From Tuctoria greenei (lineage: Eukaryota; Streptophyta; Magnoliopsida; Poales; Poaceae): DNA of 64,000 nucleotides. The notes beneath the pieces were generated by a model. That model was not told where the DNA came from and made no database searches. It saw only the letters and a program-made list of their open reading frames with translations. The translations under genes and the position numbers were made by a program. Shown one piece after another: positions 1-11,200 of this stretch. The stretch is from contig JAYESD010000008.1 of assembly GCA_036927565.1 (NCBI GenBank), positions 126,941,498-127,005,497 of the forward strand. The letters are read 5' to 3'. Numbering within the stretch: position 1 is the stretch's first letter; each line of letters opens with the position of its first letter.

Positions 1-1453
1 TCCACGCACCTAACACAACCTTTCTTCCCTTTCATTTGTCCCGGTAATGTAAACAGTCTGAGATAATCATGCACGGTAACAAATATCATTGCTCTTAGCG
101 TGAAATACTCCCGCTTGTACTCATCCCATGTACGTACCCCTTCATTCCACAATTTCGACATATCTTCCATTAAAGGTTCCAAGAACACATCAATTTCGAT
201 GCTGGGTTGTTTTGGACCTTGGATAAGAACAGATAACAAGATATCTTTCCTTTTGTGACACAACCACGTCGGTAGGTTGTACATCGTTAAGACCACGGGC
301 CATGTGCTATGTGCTCCTTTTTTCACCAAACGGATTCATTCCGTCTGTACCCAAGGCAAACCTCACATTTCTGATTTCCTTCACAAATTCTGGATACTGA
401 ATATCAAAAGTTTTCCACTGTGTTGCATCACCAGGGTGTCGTATATGTTTTTCATTCTTCTTGTGTTGCTCGGAATGCCAACGCATAAGTTCAGCCTCCC
501 TAGGGTTTGAGAACAAACGCTTCAAGCGATCAATTACCGGAAGGTACCACATCACCAAGGCATGAATTTTTCTTTTATTCTTCCCGTCTGCATAGCTAGA
601 AGTATCATCATCGTCACCTTCAGGACCAATAATAAACTTCTTATTCTTTTGAGTCTTTTCATGTTGGTAACATACTGGTGATTGTAGTCCTTCTTATATC
701 TACTGACACCACAAATGGGGCATCTAATTGCGAGCTCATGTTCTTTGCAATACAGAATACAATTGTTCACACAAGCGTGTATTTTTGTCACACCTAGTGC
801 CATCGGGCAAAGAAGTTTCTTCGCTTTATAAGTTCTTCTGGGCAGTTTATTTGGATTTGGAAGAATTTCTGCCAGGAGATTCAAAAGATCAGAGAAACTA
901 CAATCGGACCATCTGTGCGTAGCTTTCAACTTTAGTAGTTCTAAGACTACACGCAATGTAGTAAACTCTTTATCACAACCGTTTGATTCATCGTATAAAA
1001 GCTCCATCGCCACATTTTGCAATGTCTCCATTTTACTTAAACCTTTGCTTGCTCCCATAGAAGTCAATACATATGGTTCAATATGACGCAACATCTCCTC
1101 ACAATCGAACTCATCATCATCATTACCAGCTTGATTGTCACTACCATCATCGATATGAACATTATCATCATCTGAACCTCTCTCATCATCTTTATCCACA
1201 TCATGTGTATCTACTCACCATGCTCTGTCCATATTGTGTAGTTTTTTTTGAAACCTCTTTTCACCAAATGAGATTGGATTACTATAGTATCCATCCAAGC
1301 AATCTTATTTTTGCAGTCGATACATGGACATAATATGTCATCTATCTTTTGCAACTTCGCATGTCTCTTGGATGCTTCAATAAAATTTGCAACATTATGA
1401 ATGTACATAGGATCGGGTCTTGGCATGTTATACATCCACGCTCGACGATCCAT
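1..1453 (-). pseudogene. TNP2-type CACTA transposase (partial, broken)
   Basis: N-terminal part of a CACTA transposase, the nuclear enzyme that binds element ends and cuts them. Read right to left, the first ORF (1453-1211, about 80 aa) matches the transposase-associated N-terminal domain (CPCIDCKNK, zinc-binding-like Cys). The next (1199-552, 215 aa) has an acidic Asp-rich stretch and then the TNP2 core start (YKAKKLLCPMALG, CPICGVSRYKKD). The third (558-307) has the TNP2 hallmark GTDGMNPFGEKRST. Frames change at about 1205, about 555 and about 305, and the gene leaves the window at base 1. Family identity is clear; the breaks are seen directly and imply this copy cannot make a full transposase unless unannotated introns explain some of them. 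Confidence 0.85.
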
Positions 1454-2707
1454 GCTTCAATAATAGAATTTTTGTCAGATTTACAAAATTTGGCCACAAA
1501 TATTCTCTAAAGGTCTTCTATAAAATGAATTTACAGAGACATAACAAGTATGATTAGGGCGACTAATGTAGGAGACGGGCGATGTCTTGAGGCGGACGGA
1601 GTCGAAGGTGTCGGGAGCAACAAGCAGGGGTGAAGGATTGAAGTCGTGGGGCAAACAGGCTCAGTGGCATGGGCTAGGTCTGGGTGGGATCTAGGGATGG
1701 CAATTATACCCGCGGGTACGGGCACCCGACGGGTGCGGGTACGGGTGGATTTTTGCCGCCGCCCCCGACCTGACGGAGGCACGCTGCTGGAGCATGGCAT
1801 GGCTCCACTTTGCCACTTCGGTGACCGCCGCCGACTTTCCATTGACCACCGCGCGCCGTCGCCCGCGGCTCCGGCCATCACCACCGTCTTTCGGTCTCGC
1901 CACCGCCGGCAGCTGGCCCCGGTGCCTCCAAAATTGTCTTCGTCCTTATCGCCACCTACAGCTGGCCCCGGTGCCGCCTTCCACCCCCGGTGCCATTTCC
2001 TGACCTCGCTGCCACTTGCAGATGGCCCTGTCGCTGGCTTCTACACCCTGCCACCATTGATGTCACCTAGCAACGAGGAGGTATGGTCGCCAACGCCCAA
2101 CCCTACTGCAGCTTGAGGCAGACGGAGTCAAAGGCGTCGGGAGCAGCAATCGGGGGTGAAGGATTGAAGTCGTGGGGCAAACAGGCCCAACAACATGGGC
2201 TAGGTCTGGGTGGGATCTGGTCCGTTATATCTTGACGTCGGATCCCATCCAACGATGGTAACTAAATGGGTGAGTTATAAAACCATCTCCCTAGAAAGCT
2301 AACCCTAATCACTCCTTCGAAATATATGCAAGCAGGAGGTACGCACACACAAGTAGCATATTGAAAAGGAAAACACATAAAACTGCAATTACAAGTTCGG
2401 GTAAACTTCATGCATCTTATATATATTACAATAGCATCTGTTAATTAAACATCATATTCATATCACATAATAGGTACAATCTACAATAAGCTTATTACAA
2501 TATAGTCCATACATCAATATATAAAAGACCAAACTAGCAGAACAAACAAAAAGGAAACAAACCATATAGTCCATACATCAATATACCAGAACACAATCCA
2601 TACAGTCCTTACACATGCAAAAGGACAGAATCCATATACCAGAAAACACAAAACTAACAGCTTATTAGCTAATAAAAATATACAAAAAAAGTAAGGAAAC
2701 TACATTT
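1454..2707 (-). other. 5' intron / leader interval of the TNP2 gene with a split duplication
   Basis: No supported coding sequence. In the minus direction this lies between the leader exon (2708-2866) and the first transposase codons, so it probably contains a 5' intron. The right half (2330-2700) is AT-rich and featureless. The left half is GC-rich and contains the duplicated block listed separately. ORFs here (for example 1646-2116) are low-complexity Pro/Arg/Ala frames without a recognisable domain. Confidence 0.5.
1590..2222. repeat. About 105-bp direct repeat flanking a 420-bp GC-rich insert with a hAT-like edge
   Basis: The block at about 1590-1694 (GACGGAGTCGAAGGTGTCGG ... GGTCTGGGTGGGATCT) recurs at about 2116-2220 with few changes. 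The insert between them starts TAGGGATGGCAATTATACC followed by a G+C-rich (CGGGTACGGG) run, which resembles the terminal sequence of many plant hAT elements. I could not find a matching inverted terminus at the far side, so this may be a truncated hAT fragment or a local duplication. Confidence 0.45.
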
Positions 2708-2866
2708 ACCTTGCAGAGGCGTCAGCACGGTGGGCCGGCTGGGTGGAGAAGTGGCGGTGCGGGGTTGAGCGGCGGTGCGGCAGTATGAGCTGGGCGGCGG
2801 AGTGGTGATGCGGCGCAGGGGAAAATTGGCAGCCATACGACGTCGATATAAATTCTCTAGGGTTAC
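2708..2866 (-). other. Putative untranslated leader exon of the TNP2 gene
   Basis: On the minus strand, about 25 bases below a TATA box, there is a GC-rich CT-containing leader that ends CTGCAAG followed by GTAAATG, a good plant 5' splice site, at 2708/2707. The sequence below is AT-rich, as expected of a plant intron. Inferred from promoter position and splice signal only. Confidence 0.45.
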
Positions 2867-2880
2867 GTTTTGGCTGTTGT

Positions 2881-2900
2881 GAGGGGTCCTTATATAGGCG
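2881..2900 (-). promoter_or_regulatory. TATA box of the minus-strand TNP2 transcript
   Basis: Reverse complement reads CCTATATAAGGACCCCTCAC. A diverged copy of this core (CCTACATAAAGACCCCTCAC) sits at about 5571-5590 above the acidic-tail gene, so the core promoter with its hairpin repeats has been duplicated within the element. Confidence 0.55.
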
Positions 2901-3087
2901 TCAGTTTTTTACAGGCGGTTTTTAACTTTTTCTCAGGCGAGTTTTACTTACCAACCGCCTGAGAAGATATTTAACCAAGAATATTAATTAAGAAGAAGTA
3001 AATATCTTCACAGACGGTTGGTAATTAATAACTGCCTGAGAAGAAGTTTATCTCAGGCGGGTGTTACTTACCAACCGCCTGAGATAA

Positions 3088-3806
3088 TGCCCGACACTAT
3101 TCTTCAGTTTCCTTATCCATTGCTTCTTTTTTATTTAGATTCCAATATAAATACTCAAACATGTTTAGATTCTGCAAAGTGTATCCAAATTCTATGATTC
3201 TTTCTTCTACATTTATATAAAATTAACATCTACCACCTGAACAAAATATTTTAAAACTTGTATAGCTGACATTGTAATATTTTGGTAAATATCAAATTAA
3301 TTTCTACTCACATATTACATTTGTGTAGCTCATCAAAAAAAGATCCTTCACTCAAATTTGTTTGTATGGACATATTTGTATCATTTATACATGTATGAAT
3401 TTTGTTAATTTTTTTAAAAAGCATTCCAACATGTCAAACTTCAAATTATCCATCATTCTAAATAATGATCATATACATATGAGGCATTCATCAAATTATG
3501 AACACACATTGATTCAATGAAATTTTAAAAAATCTGAAAAAATTCATAGAGGTTGGTATGATGAGTAAAAATGTCCACTGAAAAAATAAATGAAAAAAAA
3601 ACATTATATTCATCAAGATAGAAAAATGAAAAATAGCATTTGTTGTATGTTTTTTATATTCTGACCAATTTCAAAGGATTTATGAAGTGAAATTTAATGG
3701 TAACCTTTACTTATCAATAATATTACAATAAAGTGGAATTTTGCCTTTTTAAAGGACCCACATTTGATCAACAATATTAATTAAGAAGAAGTAAATATCT
3801 TCACAG
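3088..3806. repeat. About 700-bp direct repeat, copy 1 of 3 (CACTA-1 centre)
   Basis: AT-rich unit starting GATAATGCCCG then TTCTTCAGTTTCCTTATCC and ending AATATTAATTAAGAAGAAG followed by CACAGACGG or CACAGGCGG. No ORF above background. It recurs at 3881-4584 and 5698-6415 in the same orientation, each bounded by hairpin repeats. Confidence 0.85.
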
Positions 3807-3880
3807 GCGGTTGGTACTTAATAACCGCCTGAGAAGAAGTTTATCTCAGGCGTGTTTTACTTACCAACCGCCTCAGATAA

Positions 3881-4584
3881 TGTCCGATACTGTTCTTCAG
3901 TTTTCTTATCCCTTGCTTATTTTTTATTTAGATCCAATATAAATACTCAAACATGTTTAGATTCTGCAAATTGTGTCCAAATTCGATTATTCTTTCTCCT
4001 ACATTTGTATAAAATTAACATCTACAACCTGAACAAAATATTTTAAAACTTGAATAGCTGACATTATAATGTTTTGGTAAATATCAAATTAGTTTCTACT
4101 CACATATTATTCACATTTGTGTATCTCATAAAAAAAGATCCTTAACTCAAATTTGTTTGTATGAACATATTTGTATCATTTATACATGTATGAATTTTGT
4201 TAATTTTTTTTGAAAGCATTCCAACATGTCAAACTTCAAATTATCCATCATTCTAACTAAATGCTCATACACATATGAGGCATTCATCAAATTATGAACA
4301 CACATTGATTAAAAAAATCTGAAAAAATTCATAGAGGTTGGTATGATGAGTAAAAATGTCCACTGAAAAAATAAATGAAAAAAACATTATATTCATCAAG
4401 ATAGAAAAATGAAAAATATTGTTGTATGTTTTTTATGTTCTAACAAATTTCAAAGGATTTATGAAGTGAAATTTAATGGTAACCTTTACTTATCAATAAT
4501 ATTACAAGAAAGTGGAATTTTGCCTTTTTAAAGGACCCACATTTAATCAAGAATATTAATTAAGAATAAGTAATTATCTTCACA
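3881..4584. repeat. About 700-bp direct repeat, copy 2 of 3
   Basis: Same unit as 3088-3806, with small indels (for example a missing ATTTTAAA stretch near 4310). It is followed directly by hairpin repeats and then by the 3' side of the acidic-tail gene module. Confidence 0.85.
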
Positions 4585-4937
4585 GGCGGATGTTACTGAC
4601 CAACCGTCTGAGATAATCTTCTTCTCAGGCAGGTTTTAATTACCAACCGCCTGAGATAATTACCTTATGATACCCGAGTCTGAGGAACACGATTAACACA
4701 CTATACATTCATTCATTCACACAGTAGAAGAACACACAAGATACTCATTCATTAACAATATTCAATCACACATCTCACACAGAACACACAAGATACACAA
4801 TATTTACACAAGAACACACAAGATACACAAGTAATATTCAATCACATAGATGAACAAAGATAGATTTCATTCATTAACAATATTTACAAAACAGAAGCAA
4901 CTAAAAACAACAAAGAAAAACTAATTAAATCGTACTC

Positions 4938-5369
4938 CTACTCCTCTTCCTCCTCCTCCTCCTCCTCCTCGTCCTCTGGCGGCGACTCTGGCGCCAGTGC
5001 AATAGGAGACAGGACCGGTTGCATCGGCTGCACCGGCGGTGCAACCCCGAGAACGAGGCTGCTAGTCGTCGCCTCCACCAGCGTTCTGCGGCCCTCGGGG
5101 CCAATAACCTGGGCCATCGTCGCGAACAGAATGTCAAGACGATCAGCCACCCCCGTGAGGGCGTAGAGGTAGTGGCTGATGGTAGTACCCATTCCAGGAT
5201 ACTCTGGAAGGGTACCCAGCCCCAAGGCACTCATGGCGCGAGACGTATTGTTGTACGCCTCTCGCGCCATGAGGAGGCGCTGCTAGGTGTTGATCCTCTC
5301 GGGGGAGCTGCAACATTGTTTCTGGCAAGGTGGCTCCCTTGGAGGGCATGGCGGCGGAAGGTCGGCCAT
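4938..5369 (-). pseudogene. Acidic-tail accessory protein of CACTA-1 (one nonsense codon)
   Basis: Unknown function. Predicted protein about 143 aa: a Pro-rich start (MADLPPPCPPREPP), a helical middle (EAYNNTSRAMSALGLG, then LTGVADRLDILFATMAQV), a Pro/Gln/Ala-rich linker, and an acidic tail of consecutive Glu (PPEDEEEEEE) ending at TAG. Codon 29 is TAG where the CACTA-2 copy (16662-17091) has GAG. The homologous promoter-proximal leader and 3' flank extend to about 5530 and 4650. The tail suggests a charged nuclear or chromatin-binding protein, and the middle could dimerise; both are guesses. I do not recognise a Pfam family. It reads into the CAGGCGG hairpins at its 3' side. Confidence 0.7.
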
Positions 5370-5519
5370 AGTGGTGTTGGGTCGTCGGAGCGGAGGAAGA
5401 CGAAGAAAAGAAGAGGATTCAAAGTGAGCGACACGCTTGTGGAGAACTAAAGGGTGATGGTGCGTCTTTCATAAGGGCCGCGCGGAGGAGTTGGTTTACC
5501 ACGCATTGAAAGGTCGCGC

Positions 5520-5600
5520 CTTAGGGAAAAGAAAGGTCGCGCACGGACGTCGACACGTCCGTAGGTGAGGGGTCTTTATGTAGGCGTCTGTTTTTCCTAG
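5520..5600 (-). promoter_or_regulatory. Promoter region of the acidic-tail gene (two candidate TATA elements)
   Basis: Minus strand: CTTATGAAAGACGCACCATC at about 5465-5484 aligns with CTTATTTAAGACGCGCCATC above the CACTA-2 copy, so the ancestral TATA was probably TTATTTAAG and is degraded here. A second core, CCTACATAAAGACCCCTCAC (about 5571-5590), matches the TNP2 core promoter. Hairpin repeats lie immediately upstream. Confidence 0.4.
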
Positions 5601-5697
5601 GCAGCGTTTAAATTTTTCTCAGGCGGGTTTTACTTACCAAGCGCCTGAGAAGATGTTTATCTCAGGCGGCTTTTACTTACCAACCGCCTGAGATAAT

Positions 5698-6415
5698 GCC
5701 CGTTACTGTTCTTCAGTTTCCTTATCCCTTGCTTATTTTTTATTTAGATTCCAATATAAATACTCAAACATGTTTAGATTCTGCAAATTGTGTCCAAATT
5801 CGATGATTCTTTCTTCTACATTTGTATAAAATTAACATCTACTACCTGAACAAAATATTTTAAAACTTGTATAGCAGACATTGTAATGTTTTGTTAAATA
5901 TCAAATTAATTTTTACTCACATATTATTCACATTTGTGTATCTCATAAATAAAAGATCCTTCACTCAAATTTGTTTGTATGAACATATTTGTATCATTTA
6001 TTCATGTATGAATTTTGTTAATTTTTTTTAAAGCATTCCAACATGTCAAACTTCAAATTATCCATCATTCTAACTAAATGCTCATATACATATGAGGCAT
6101 TCATCAAATTATGAACACACATTGATTCAAAAAAATTTCAGAAAATCTGAAAAAATTCATAGAGGTTGGTATGATGAGTAAAAATGTCCAATGAAAAATA
6201 AATGAAAAAAATCATTATATTAATCAAGATAGAAAAATGAAAAATAGCATTTGTTGTATGTTTTTTATGTTCTAACAAATTTTAAAGGATTTATGAAGTG
6301 AAATTTAATGGTAACCTTTACTTATCAATAATATTACAAAAAATTGGAATTTTGCCTTTTTAAAGGACCCACATTTAATCAAGAATATTATTTAAGAAGA
6401 AGTAAATATATTCAC
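5698..6415. repeat. About 700-bp direct repeat, copy 3 of 3
   Basis: Same unit as 3088-3806 and 3881-4584. It is separated from copy 2 by the acidic-tail gene module and the duplicated core promoter. It ends at the hairpin cluster (6412-6572) directly upstream of the plus-strand Ulp1-gene promoter. Confidence 0.85.
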
Positions 6416-6584
6416 AGGCGGTTAGTACTTAATAACCGCCTGAGAAGATGTTTATCTCAGGCGGGTTTTACTTACCAACCGCCTGAGATAATTTTATCTT
6501 CTCAGGTGGATGGCAAGTAAAACCCGCCTAAGGTAACCATCTTCTCAGGCGGTCGGTACTTAAAATCCGCCTGAGAAAATGGGA

Positions 6585-6600
6585 GTCTATATATACCCCT
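6585..6600 (+). promoter_or_regulatory. TATA box of the plus-strand Ptta/Ulp1 gene
   Basis: CTATATATACCCCTCGG lies 15 bases below the last CAGGCGG hairpin. A GC-rich leader follows from about 6615. It faces away from the TNP2 TATA at 2890, so the repeat field between them is a bidirectional promoter region. Confidence 0.55.
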
Positions 6601-8264
6601 CGGCAGCGTTAGGAAAACCTAACGCAGTTGAAACACTTAGACGCCGTTAGGCTGCCAAAATTTCGTTTGCCGCCAAGTGTTCGCCGCCGTCGCCGCCGAG
6701 CTTCGCCCTCGTCACTTCCAGGTACGCCGAGCGAAGCCATTTCCGTCGCCGCCGAGCTTCAAGGTAAACCCTAAACCCTTCGACCTTCCATCCTCCTTCG
6801 CCGTGCCGTCCCCCTCACCGCCCTCGCCGCCGCCTTGCATATCTTTGGTTAGGGTTCGAGAATTGGAAAATGGTAGGCATCCTTGGTTAGGGTTCGGTGT
6901 AATTCGAAAAACTGTCAAGTTCGATGGCATCTTTGGCTAGGGTTCGGTGGGGCAAGATTTATGTGGATGGTTATATCACGATAAATTGGTAGTTGGTTCT
7001 TTGTGTCTGAAACTGTGAAATTGGTAGTTAGTAACAACAGTATATTCCCTATTTCTGTCATCGTCCTTGCATATGCCACATAATTCTCTATTAGGGGCAA
7101 GATTTAGCTATATTTGGTTAAGTTGAGCAAATTTAGCTAATTTTGGCTAAGTTACATTAGATATAGTTATACTTGACTAATTTTGACTAAGTCATGCTAT
7201 ATTTAGCTATATTTGGCTACTTTTGCTTAGAGTTAGCTATGCTAGACTAAGTTTGGCTAAGTTTGCTTTAAGTTAGCTTCATTTGAGCAATTGTAGCTAA
7301 TCTGTGCTACCAAAGATGTCTGCACTTGTGGCTCCATCAGCTTCATTTGAGCAATTGTAGCTAATCTGTGCTACCAAAGTTATGCTATATTTAGCTCTGA
7401 AGCCAAACAAGTTGCTGGCCAACTCATTTGTGATGCCAGGAGCATCCTCACGCCCATATCTAGGTACCACTAGGTGTGGCGATGGAGACTGAGTATATGC
7501 TGCCGATCTCTATGATACAAGAATTTAGTTAGACCTATATAACTTCAAAAATGTGTTTTGGCTAAATTTACTTAATTGAGTCAAAATTTAGAAAATTTGT
7601 TTTAAATATGACTAAATTTAGCTAACTGAAGCATAATCAAGCAAGTTTGACTATGCGGGGCAAGATTTAGCTATATTTGGTTAAGTTGAACAAATTTGGC
7701 TAATTTTGGCAAGTTACATTAGATATAGCTATACTTGACTAATTTTGACTAAGTTATGCCTTGGGTTGTCACTGTAAAGTGAGCTTGCTAGTTGTTGCTG
7801 CTGCTACCAGTCTCTTCTAGGCACTGCATCTGCACAAGTACGCATCAGCATGTTGTTTTTCATTCAGTAGGCAGAAGAACCAGTGACAGGGAATAAGAGG
7901 AAACTTGAGAGCAGGGACGATAATGCCCTCTAAGCTAGGTAGGAGCTGTGCGGGGATTTGCTTTTTGTCCCTTGCTTCATAAGTTATAGGTCCGGAGCTA
8001 GGTGCCGCCTAGTAAACCTCAAGAACGTGGTCGCCACTCTGAACGAAGCTAGCCTATTTAGAATAAGAAGATAAAATTGCCATTACTGGTGAGCAACTTT
8101 AACATGCTTTTCACCCTCGCAATGTATAGGAACCTTTTGGTCAGTCGCCTTAAACCCTAGAATGACTTATCAAATCCTAGAATGCTTCCATCTTTTTCTT
8201 CATGCAACACTTCATGTAGAGTTAATATGCCATTTATTAGATTTTTTGTCTTATTAGATCTAGC
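6601..8264 (+). other. Leader and 5' intron of the Ptta/Ulp1 gene, with degenerate TTTGGCTAAG repeats
   Basis: GC-rich leader (6615-6840) with possible donors at CCAG/GTACGCC (6720) and CAAG/GTAAACC (6763), then a long AT-rich interval. 7095-7765 is made of loosely repeated TTAGCTATATTTGGCTAAGTT words. A block of about 105 bp starting GGGGCAAGATTTAGC occurs at about 7094 and 7658, and a 43-bp block starting AGCTTCATTTGAGC occurs twice (about 7277 and 7341). No convincing coding sequence; the ORF at 6677-6940 is a low-complexity leader frame. Confidence 0.5.
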
Positions 8265-11200
8265 ATGGAAAGCCCTAAGAAGACTGGTCCTGGTAGTAAC
8301 AATAAAGAAGACAATATGGAGTTTACTGACTCTAGCAGTTCAGGCTCCTATCACAGTCCATCGGATCCTTTTCCGAATATAAAAATTAAAAAGACTTCAG
8401 TGGATCTAGACCCGGAATATGATCTTGCCAACGAGGTATAGATCATGAATCTTAACTTTAGCGGTTCAAGTTAATGTTGGTTGTCAAGTATACGAAGTCT
8501 TATAATTTTTTTCTACCTAGATTAATCGGAAGACAATGAGGTGACATCGGCTCCTAAAACCGCAGAAGGTTCTCCAATGGATGAATCCTCAGCTTCACTC
8601 AAGTGGAAACGAGGGCAACGAGGTCCCAATAAGGGTCAATTGGACTGCATCATGTACATAACAAGGGTCGGTCCAGGTGGGCTTCCCCAAGAACCACTGG
8701 ATTCAGTTACCAGGTACTGTAATGCATGCGGTTTTCTTGTTAGGGAGGTTGTGCCGATCACAATCGAGAATTGGACGAAATTACCCGAGCAGACCAAGAA
8801 TGAGTTGTGGGAAAGGATAAAGAAACAATTCAAGTTCCCAAAAGGCACAGAAGAAGCTGTAAAGAAAGCAACATTGATCTCTTGCGACAAGAAGTTTCGT
8901 GGCTGGAAGAGTGAAATGAATGCTTATGTTAAGGCCGATAAGGTCCCTAGCCCGAGGAAGATGGGAAAAATCACACAAGCTCAGTGGCAAGAGTTTCTTC
9001 GTCAAAAGAGCACACCTGATGCTAAAGATCTAAGTGCAACTAGGTCAGAGCTTGCAAAAAAGAACAAATACCATCATCGCTTGGGGTCTGCCGAATATGG
9101 CCCCAAAGTCCAGAAATGGAATAAGATATTAGATGAAATTACCAGTAAGGGCAATCCTCACCCATTAGAAGGGTGAGATGAGCGAACTCAACGGTGGGTC
9201 TTTGCTCGGTCAGGTTTGACTGACGAGGGCAAACTTGAAAAGCCCGACTCTCTGAATGATGTTGAGGATAAAATAAACAAGTAATTGAAAACAAACAGAA
9301 GGGTCCCTTCAAGCCGAAGAGGGAGAATGACCAACTTACCGCTATCTTAGGAAACCCTGAACAGAGCAGACGAGTTCGAGCGGTCTCTTCTCAAATGTCT
9401 TGGCTAGATGGTTTCCCTAAAGATAAAGACACATATAGAAGATGTGAGAAGTTTAAGAAAACACTTGATGAAACAATTGCTCAAAAGGTCAAAGAAAATA
9501 TGCAAGAAATAATGGAACAACTTAGACAAACGGGACAATTAGTGGCACCGAGTACAGTGATGTTTCCGGTGCAAAAGGAGCAATTAGTATCTCCAACTGC
9601 CTACCCTAGCAGCGTTGGTTCTGTGCCAGGCTCAGGGTCAACCCATAAGTTCCCTGTCGATGATATTGCTAACGACAAATCTTGTCGTCTTCTTGTCCCG
9701 ATAGGGAGAGCTGGGAACAAAACCAAATAGGTTGCCACTGCTATGGCAAAGCCTAATCGTGACTTCAACGGGAATCCACTTTCGTTGTATTATGCTGTGG
9801 TGCAAGTTCTTCAGATCATTGATAATGATTATTATGAAATAGACCACATCACACCTGAGGGGATCACGACTCTGGGGCAGGTTGTCAACTGATTAATCCT
9901 TTGGCACCGAAGTGATATCGTGTTGGATGATGAGCCAATTTCTAGCCCCGTCGCATATCCAAATACTACAACCCTATGTTCTAAGGAGAAAGTGCATGAA
10001 GATACACTCCCCCTATGTCTCAGCAAGGATGATAGTAACCTTGCTAGTAAAGATATCCAAGAGCAACAAGTTGGACAACAGCTTCATGCAGTACCAGAGC
10101 AAGCTATTGCTTGTAAAGAGCAACCAGTTGAGCAACAGCTTGAAGTAGTACTGGAGCCAGCTGCTGGGAGTAAAGAGCAATCAGTTGAACAACAGGTTCA
10201 AGAAGCCAGTGTCCAACTTCCGATGACTACTCCTCGATCATTAGTGCCTATCAAAGTTAGCCCATACGAAAATAAGAAACCTTCATCAGAAGTGTCAAAG
10301 TATTTGGAAACTATGAAGGAAAATATTATAAAATCGAGTGCATCTCGTTCTTCTCATGAGCCTGAATTAGAAAATATCGAGGAGTGGGAAGAAGACTGTG
10401 TCATGTATAATCAGCGGACGGCTTTAGTTAAACCAGGAGTTCCAATATACAAGCTTGAGGATGTTCCTCCTAAATTTGATAATGGGAAGCCGCTCATGAC
10501 ATCCGTACAACTTAGCAAACAACCCATCTCGCTCAGAAGAATGCATGAGTGGTACATCCTTGCCAACACAAGATATGGTTTTAATTGCGTCACATTTCAT
10601 ATTCCAAAACAAGCATTCTGGAGCAATGGAGAAGATAGACGAGTCATTTTATTTGAAGAGTTGCGTCCCCTTTTGCATCGAGGCATGCTCGAAATCAACC
10701 TGCTGCTCGTCTGGTGCTTGTAAGTGCTCTAATATTTTGTATTTGCTTTTCTTACTACACGCATACGCATTTTATGATATTATAACAATTTTGTACTTCT
10801 TCAATAGGATGCAATACATGGATAATGAAAAGTTGGCGTGCAGGACAGGTATCCTTGACCCTACTAGGATTGCAAAGGCGCTATTTGACGTCCAGGCGGA
10901 TCGAAACTCAGAACAGTTCAAGCACATGAAAAAAAAAAGATTTTGAAAAAGCAATCGCAAAACATAAGAAGGATAAAAGGACAGAAGTTGCAGCTTATAT
11001 AGGACATGCAATGTTTAACTTTGTCAGAGACAGCAAGGACCTCGTAAAGGCTCTGTACAACTTTGAGTAAGTTCGACACATGACATTGAAATAGCAGTTA
11101 TTGGTAATTGTTAACACGTGTGTTTGTGTGTTTGTAGTGATCACTACATAATGATCTTCATCAAGCCAACACAGGGAAAGGCAACAGTCTTGGACTCGGT

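Larger units (their letters stand above)
2915..6575. repeat. CAGGCGG hairpin repeats of the central CACTA-1 promoter field
   Basis: Clusters at about 2920-3090, 3800-3880, 4583-4665, 5618-5697 and 6412-6572 consist of paired motifs such as CTCAGGCGG ... CCGCCTGAGA separated by GTTTTACTTACCAA or variants, so each unit can fold into a perfect or near-perfect stem. They resemble the CACAGGCGG subterminal repeats at the right end of the same element but carry CTCAGG/CCTGAG ends. In characterised CACTA elements such repeats bind the element-encoded TNPA-type protein; that role is inferred here. Confidence 0.75.

Noticed and set aside
1073..1333. His-rich plus-strand ORF (HHHHYQLDCHYHHR)
   Set aside because: Antisense shadow of the Asp-rich part of the TNP2 transposase.
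1646..2116. 156-aa Pro/Arg/Ala ORF
   Set aside because: GC-rich low-complexity frame overlapping two other similar frames; no domain and no splice or promoter context.
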